Shown here: positions 61,271-64,000 of the stretch, one piece after another | How positions within the stretch are numbered: the first letter of the stretch is position 1 | Layout of the letters: each line of letters opens with the position of its first letter | Assembly (NCBI GenBank): GCA_951812665.1 | Contig: CATOST010000028.1 | Span: forward strand, 1 to 64,000 | Length of the DNA stretch: 64,000 nucleotides | Origin: an uncultured Acidobacteriota bacterium | GTDB lineage: Bacteria > Acidobacteriota > UBA6911 > RPQK01 > JAJDTT01 | Direction of reading: 5' to 3' | Notes under the pieces: generated by a model | The model's input: only the letters and a program-made list of their open reading frames with translations | The model's database searches: none | What the model was told of the DNA's origin: nothing | Program-made: the position numbers and the translations under genes

Positions 61271-62911
61271 TCACCAGAAAACGTAGAAAACGAGGGCCAG
61301 GGAAGCGGCCGTCACCACACTGGCCCAGAGAACGGGCCGGGCCCACAACGGAACGGCCCGGCCGTGTGCTTCGAAGGGTGAATCCACCAGGTCCGGCACG
61401 CCCTGGCGGGACCGGTCCAGCCACCCGCCGACCCGTCCCCGGAGCAGGGCAGACGCCGGATCCCGGCCCAGAATCAGGGAGGTCAGGATCATGGCCCCTG
61501 AGGTGGCGATGATGCTCCAGACGTAGGCGGCGAACTTGTCGGTGAACCAGACCGGAAAGAGATCCAGGCCGGACCCCACCAGTGCCAGCGCGCCGTAGCT
61601 GGAGCCGACCGCCAAACCGATGATCCCGCTGCGCCGGTGGACTCGCGTGAAGACCCCCATCAGGTAGACGGTCATGAGGGGAATGACGAACACGCTGGTG
61701 ACCCGGATGAAGAAACCGGCGATGTTCTCGAAGCGGAGAATAAAGGGTATGTAGGCGAAGGAGGCGGCTACGACGAAAGGGGTCACCCAGCGGCTGACCC
61801 GGAAATAGTGGCTGTCTTCCCGGTCCCGGACGAAGAGGCGGGCGTAGATGTCCCGGGTGCAGAGGGCGGACAGCGCCGAGCCGATCCCTTCATAGGTCGT
61901 GATCGCCGCCGCAATCACTCCGGCCACCACGATCCCCTTCAGCCCCGGTCCCAGGAATTCGTTCACCAGGAGGGGGTAGATCTGATCCGGCCGCTGCAGG
62001 GTCTCGGGCCAGACGGACCGGCCCAGGATGCCCAGGGTCCCGTTGAAATACATCAGGACTATGGTCATCCCCGAGGCCAGGAGAACGGACATCTTCACGT
62101 CCCACAGCGACCGGGCGCCGAACAGCTTCATGGTCTCGCTGTGATTCACGATGGGGTACGCGGCTCCGATGATGAGCCATGCCGCGGTCACCACCAGAGG
62201 GTCGGGGCTGCCTGGCCGCGAGACGCCGATATGCAGCAGATAGCCGGGCAGGTCGGCTCCCCCCTTGAGGGTCAGTTTCTCCATGGCGCCCGACCAGCCG
62301 CCGGCGGCGTCCCAGAGCACGGTCCACAAGACCAGGACGCCCGTGACCATGGCCACCGTCAGGAGCGCGTCGACCCAGGCGATGGTCTTGAGTCCTCCCC
62401 GGGCCGAATACAGGGTGGCCATGCCCGCAAACGCCGCCACGGTGATCCAGGCCCAGAACTCGTCGAGACCCATGACCAAGGTGAGAGTCAACTGCAGCGA
62501 GATGGCGATTCCCGCCAGGATGTTGGTCCGGTACTGAAACTGCACCAGGGCGCTGATGACCCGGGCCGCCGGTCCGAATCGATACTCCAGGTACTCGGCG
62601 TTGGTGAACAACCCGGCCCGGTACATGGGAGGCAATACGAAGAAGGCGGCGATGGTGTACCCCGTCACCACGCCCAGCCACCAGGTCGTGAGGACGGAGA
62701 TGCCCTCGACGTAGGTCATCCCGTTGACTCCCACGATGTCCCCGCTGTCGACGGAGGTGGCGAACAGGGAGATGGCCACGATCCAGAAGGGGAGGCTGCG
62801 GCCGCCCAGAAACCAGTCCAGGTTGGTCTTGGTTTCGCGGGAACGCACCAAGCCGTAGCCGAAGACCAACAAGTTGAGGCCGAGGACGATGACCCAGTCT
62901 AGGGTGGACAT
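61271..62911 (-). CDS. Sodium:solute symporter family (SSS) transporter
   Basis: 546 residues, about 13-14 TM segments. SSS hallmarks: ETKTNLDWFLGGRSLPFW, ISLFATSVDSGDIVGVNGMT (Na+ site region), LPPMYRAGLFTNAEYLEYRF and GIVVAGVIAAAITTYEGIGS. The substrate class (sugar, carboxylate, amino acid) cannot be told by eye. It starts 39 bp after the CrtC/AttH-like gene stop, so the two leftward genes probably form an operon. Confidence 0.9.
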   Translation of the reverse strand: MSTLDWVIVLGLNLLVFGYGLVRSRETKTNLDWFLGGRSLPFWIVAISLFATSVDSGDIVGVNGMTYVEGISVLTTWWLGVVTGYTIAAFFVLPPMYRAGLFTNAEYLEYRFGPAARVISALVQFQYRTNILAGIAISLQLTLTLVMGLDEFWAWITVAAFAGMATLYSARGGLKTIAWVDALLTVAMVTGVLVLWTVLWDAAGGWSGAMEKLTLKGGADLPGYLLHIGVSRPGSPDPLVVTAAWLIIGAAYPIVNHSETMKLFGARSLWDVKMSVLLASGMTIVLMYFNGTLGILGRSVWPETLQRPDQIYPLLVNEFLGPGLKGIVVAGVIAAAITTYEGIGSALSALCTRDIYARLFVRDREDSHYFRVSRWVTPFVVAASFAYIPFILRFENIAGFFIRVTSVFVIPLMTVYLMGVFTRVHRRSGIIGLAVGSSYGALALVGSGLDLFPVWFTDKFAAYVWSIIATSGAMILTSLILGRDPASALLRGRVGGWLDRSRQGVPDLVDSPFEAHGRAVPLWARPVLWASVVTAASLALVFYVFW

Positions 62912-62950
62912 CTCGATTCAGTGCCTTCTCACTGCGCGCGTCCGCCGGTT

Positions 62951-64000
62951 TCAGAGTGCCGGCCGGCTCCGCTCCGCGTATCCGGTCAATTCCACGTATC
63001 CCTGTCCCATCCGGACGCCCGTCGGCGTCTCGATCTTCACCGGACCTTCCCAGTAAGCGAGTCCCGGCAGAAGCCGGCTCACGTTCTCGGAGTCCGAAAG
63101 CTCCGGCGTCACCATTATCTCCAGTCCCTCGCCCGGGAGTCCCACCCGCCACCCGGCGGGATAGCGGGCGCCGTTGCGGGGGCTGCTCCAACTGCCGGTG
63201 GAACGGACCGACCACTCGCCCGGTTCCAGATATCGGGTTCTTCCGTCTTCCGAAATCAGCGTCCCGTGGGCGAAATCCACTTCGTCGTCGAGATCCCTCA
63301 GGAGGTAGAGCATCAGGTCGCGGCCGTCTTCCAACTGCAGACTGAACCAGTCCCACCCCACCTGACGGGCTCCCAACTGCTGGGACCCGAACTCCTTGTC
63401 CATCCAGGAGACGCCCTCCACCTCCAGTTCCTCGCCTCCAATGGAAACCTGGCCCCGGGTCGCCATCCGGGTGAAGCTGTAATATTGGCTCGCGGCGCCG
63501 TCCTCTCCTCCCTTCATGCTGTAGCCGTTGGGACCCTGAAAAATCGGGCCCTTGGTCCCACGCGTCGTGAGCCGGAAGGAAAAGTCCTGGCTCTCGTCCG
63601 AGGCAGCGAGGTCAAAGCCTTCGCCGTTCCAGTGCAGGCTCCAGCGGCCGGAACTTCCGGCGGGAGCCCGGCTCCAGGCGATGAGCGGCCCCGATCCGTC
63701 CCCGAATTCTCCCAGCAGCGGCATGGCTCGATAGAGGATCTCGGTGAAGAGATGCCGCTTGCCCTTCAGGTCGGTCACGGCAGCGTGCCCCATGATGACA
63801 TCCCGGGCGGTCCAGGCCGAGTCCAACGGCGGCGGCGAGGGTTGGAGCCCGACCCGGAAAAAGGTGAACTGGTAGCCGAATCGGCGCGGGGTCTCCTCGC
63901 GGGTCCGGAGGTGTCCCGTGAAGTACCACCATTCGGTGCGGTAGCCGGTTCTGGCCCAGTGATCCTGAGGGAACGACCAAGCATAATCGGTGCGGGCCGG
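62951..64000 (-). CDS. CrtC/AttH-like lipocalin-type hydrolase, 5' end beyond the window
   Basis: 349 codons present; the frame is open to the window edge. Near the edge it reads GYRTEWWYFTGHLRTREE, the signature N-terminal part of the CrtC/AttH double-lipocalin fold, then GYQFTFFRVGLQP, AWTARDVIMGHAAVTDLKGK, and later WMDKEFGSQQLGARQVGWDW and WFSLQLEDGRDLMLYLL. Related proteins include carotenoid 1,2-hydratase and secreted hydrolases. In many genomes AttH-type genes sit with lipoprotein-release permeases; here the neighbour is an SSS transporter. The start and signal sequence lie outside the window. Confidence 0.85.
   Translation of the reverse strand, partial: PARTDYAWSFPQDHWARTGYRTEWWYFTGHLRTREETPRRFGYQFTFFRVGLQPSPPPLDSAWTARDVIMGHAAVTDLKGKRHLFTEILYRAMPLLGEFGDGSGPLIAWSRAPAGSSGRWSLHWNGEGFDLAASDESQDFSFRLTTRGTKGPIFQGPNGYSMKGGEDGAASQYYSFTRMATRGQVSIGGEELEVEGVSWMDKEFGSQQLGARQVGWDWFSLQLEDGRDLMLYLLRDLDDEVDFAHGTLISEDGRTRYLEPGEWSVRSTGSWSSPRNGARYPAGWRVGLPGEGLEIMVTPELSDSENVSRLLPGLAYWEGPVKIETPTGVRMGQGYVELTGYAERSRPAL

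Overview
This window reads as a chromosomal segment of a GC-rich, Gram-negative, heterotrophic bacterium. Outer-membrane barrels, TAT/Sec-exported enzymes and a two-component regulator support that. The gene set (paired DUF1553/DUF1501 genes, PQQ-type propeller, FG-GAP/VCBS protein, phytanoyl-CoA dioxygenase, mandelate racemase, HpcH/HpaI aldolase, secreted five-bladed-propeller glycosidase-like proteins) is typical of Acidobacteriota, Planctomycetota or Verrucomicrobiota. Acidobacteriota is my best guess, but no rRNA or tRNA gene is present to settle it. Several genes carry single-base lesions, which fits either natural gene decay or a draft/metagenome assembly.

Layout. 0.8-5.3 kb: a 1503-residue STAND-type NTPase with a restriction-nuclease-like N-terminus and a long helical C-terminus, a candidate Avs-like anti-phage sensor. 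5.4-10.4 kb: a leftward iron operon (porin, imelysin, di-heme oxidoreductase) preceded by two Fur-box-like sites. 10.5-14.5 kb: DUF1553-DUF1501 operon. 14.8-15.8 kb: abortive-infection-like gene. 16.3-20.7 kb: divergent glycosidase-like and PQQ-propeller genes separated by a tandem array of hairpins. 20.8-23.5 kb: outer-membrane barrel and cytochrome P450. 24-29.5 kb: a 1834-residue secreted protein combining leucine-rich repeats with a metzincin-like zinc protease motif. 29.9-34.6 kb: zinc-ribbon-like small protein, a histidine kinase/response regulator/DNA-binding fusion, and a PLP decarboxylase.

34.7-43.1 kb is a decayed zone: a methyltransferase without a normal start beside an IS1634-like element, a frameshifted small metal-binding protein, a mandelate racemase gene with an in-frame stop, a twice-truncated aldolase copy, and a GcvT-family ORF running into a STAS-like DUF4325 domain. 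43.2-49.4 kb holds an HD-domain protein, the intact aldolase, a PA0069-type radical SAM protein, a VapBC-type toxin-antitoxin pair, and a cyclase/glycosidase-like operon. 49.6-54.5 kb has a fused LplT-Aas phospholipid-recycling protein convergent with a purine permease, separated by a 167-bp palindrome. 54.7-64 kb contains a VCBS-repeat protein, TfoX-like protein, two SDRs, a two-TM protein, a PhyH dioxygenase, a sodium:solute symporter and a CrtC/AttH-like protein cut by the window end.

The intergenic DNA is unusually rich in short palindromes. At least three families recur: (A) hairpins of the type GGGGAC-loop-GTCCCC or GGCGAC-AAGAAA-GTCGCC, whose stems vary in a compensatory way; (B) an element with arms GAGAAGG/CCTTCTC around a core like GGACAGTCA; (C) GGGCGACC/GGTCGCCC hairpins. 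Family B copies lie at or near several of the broken or fused genes.
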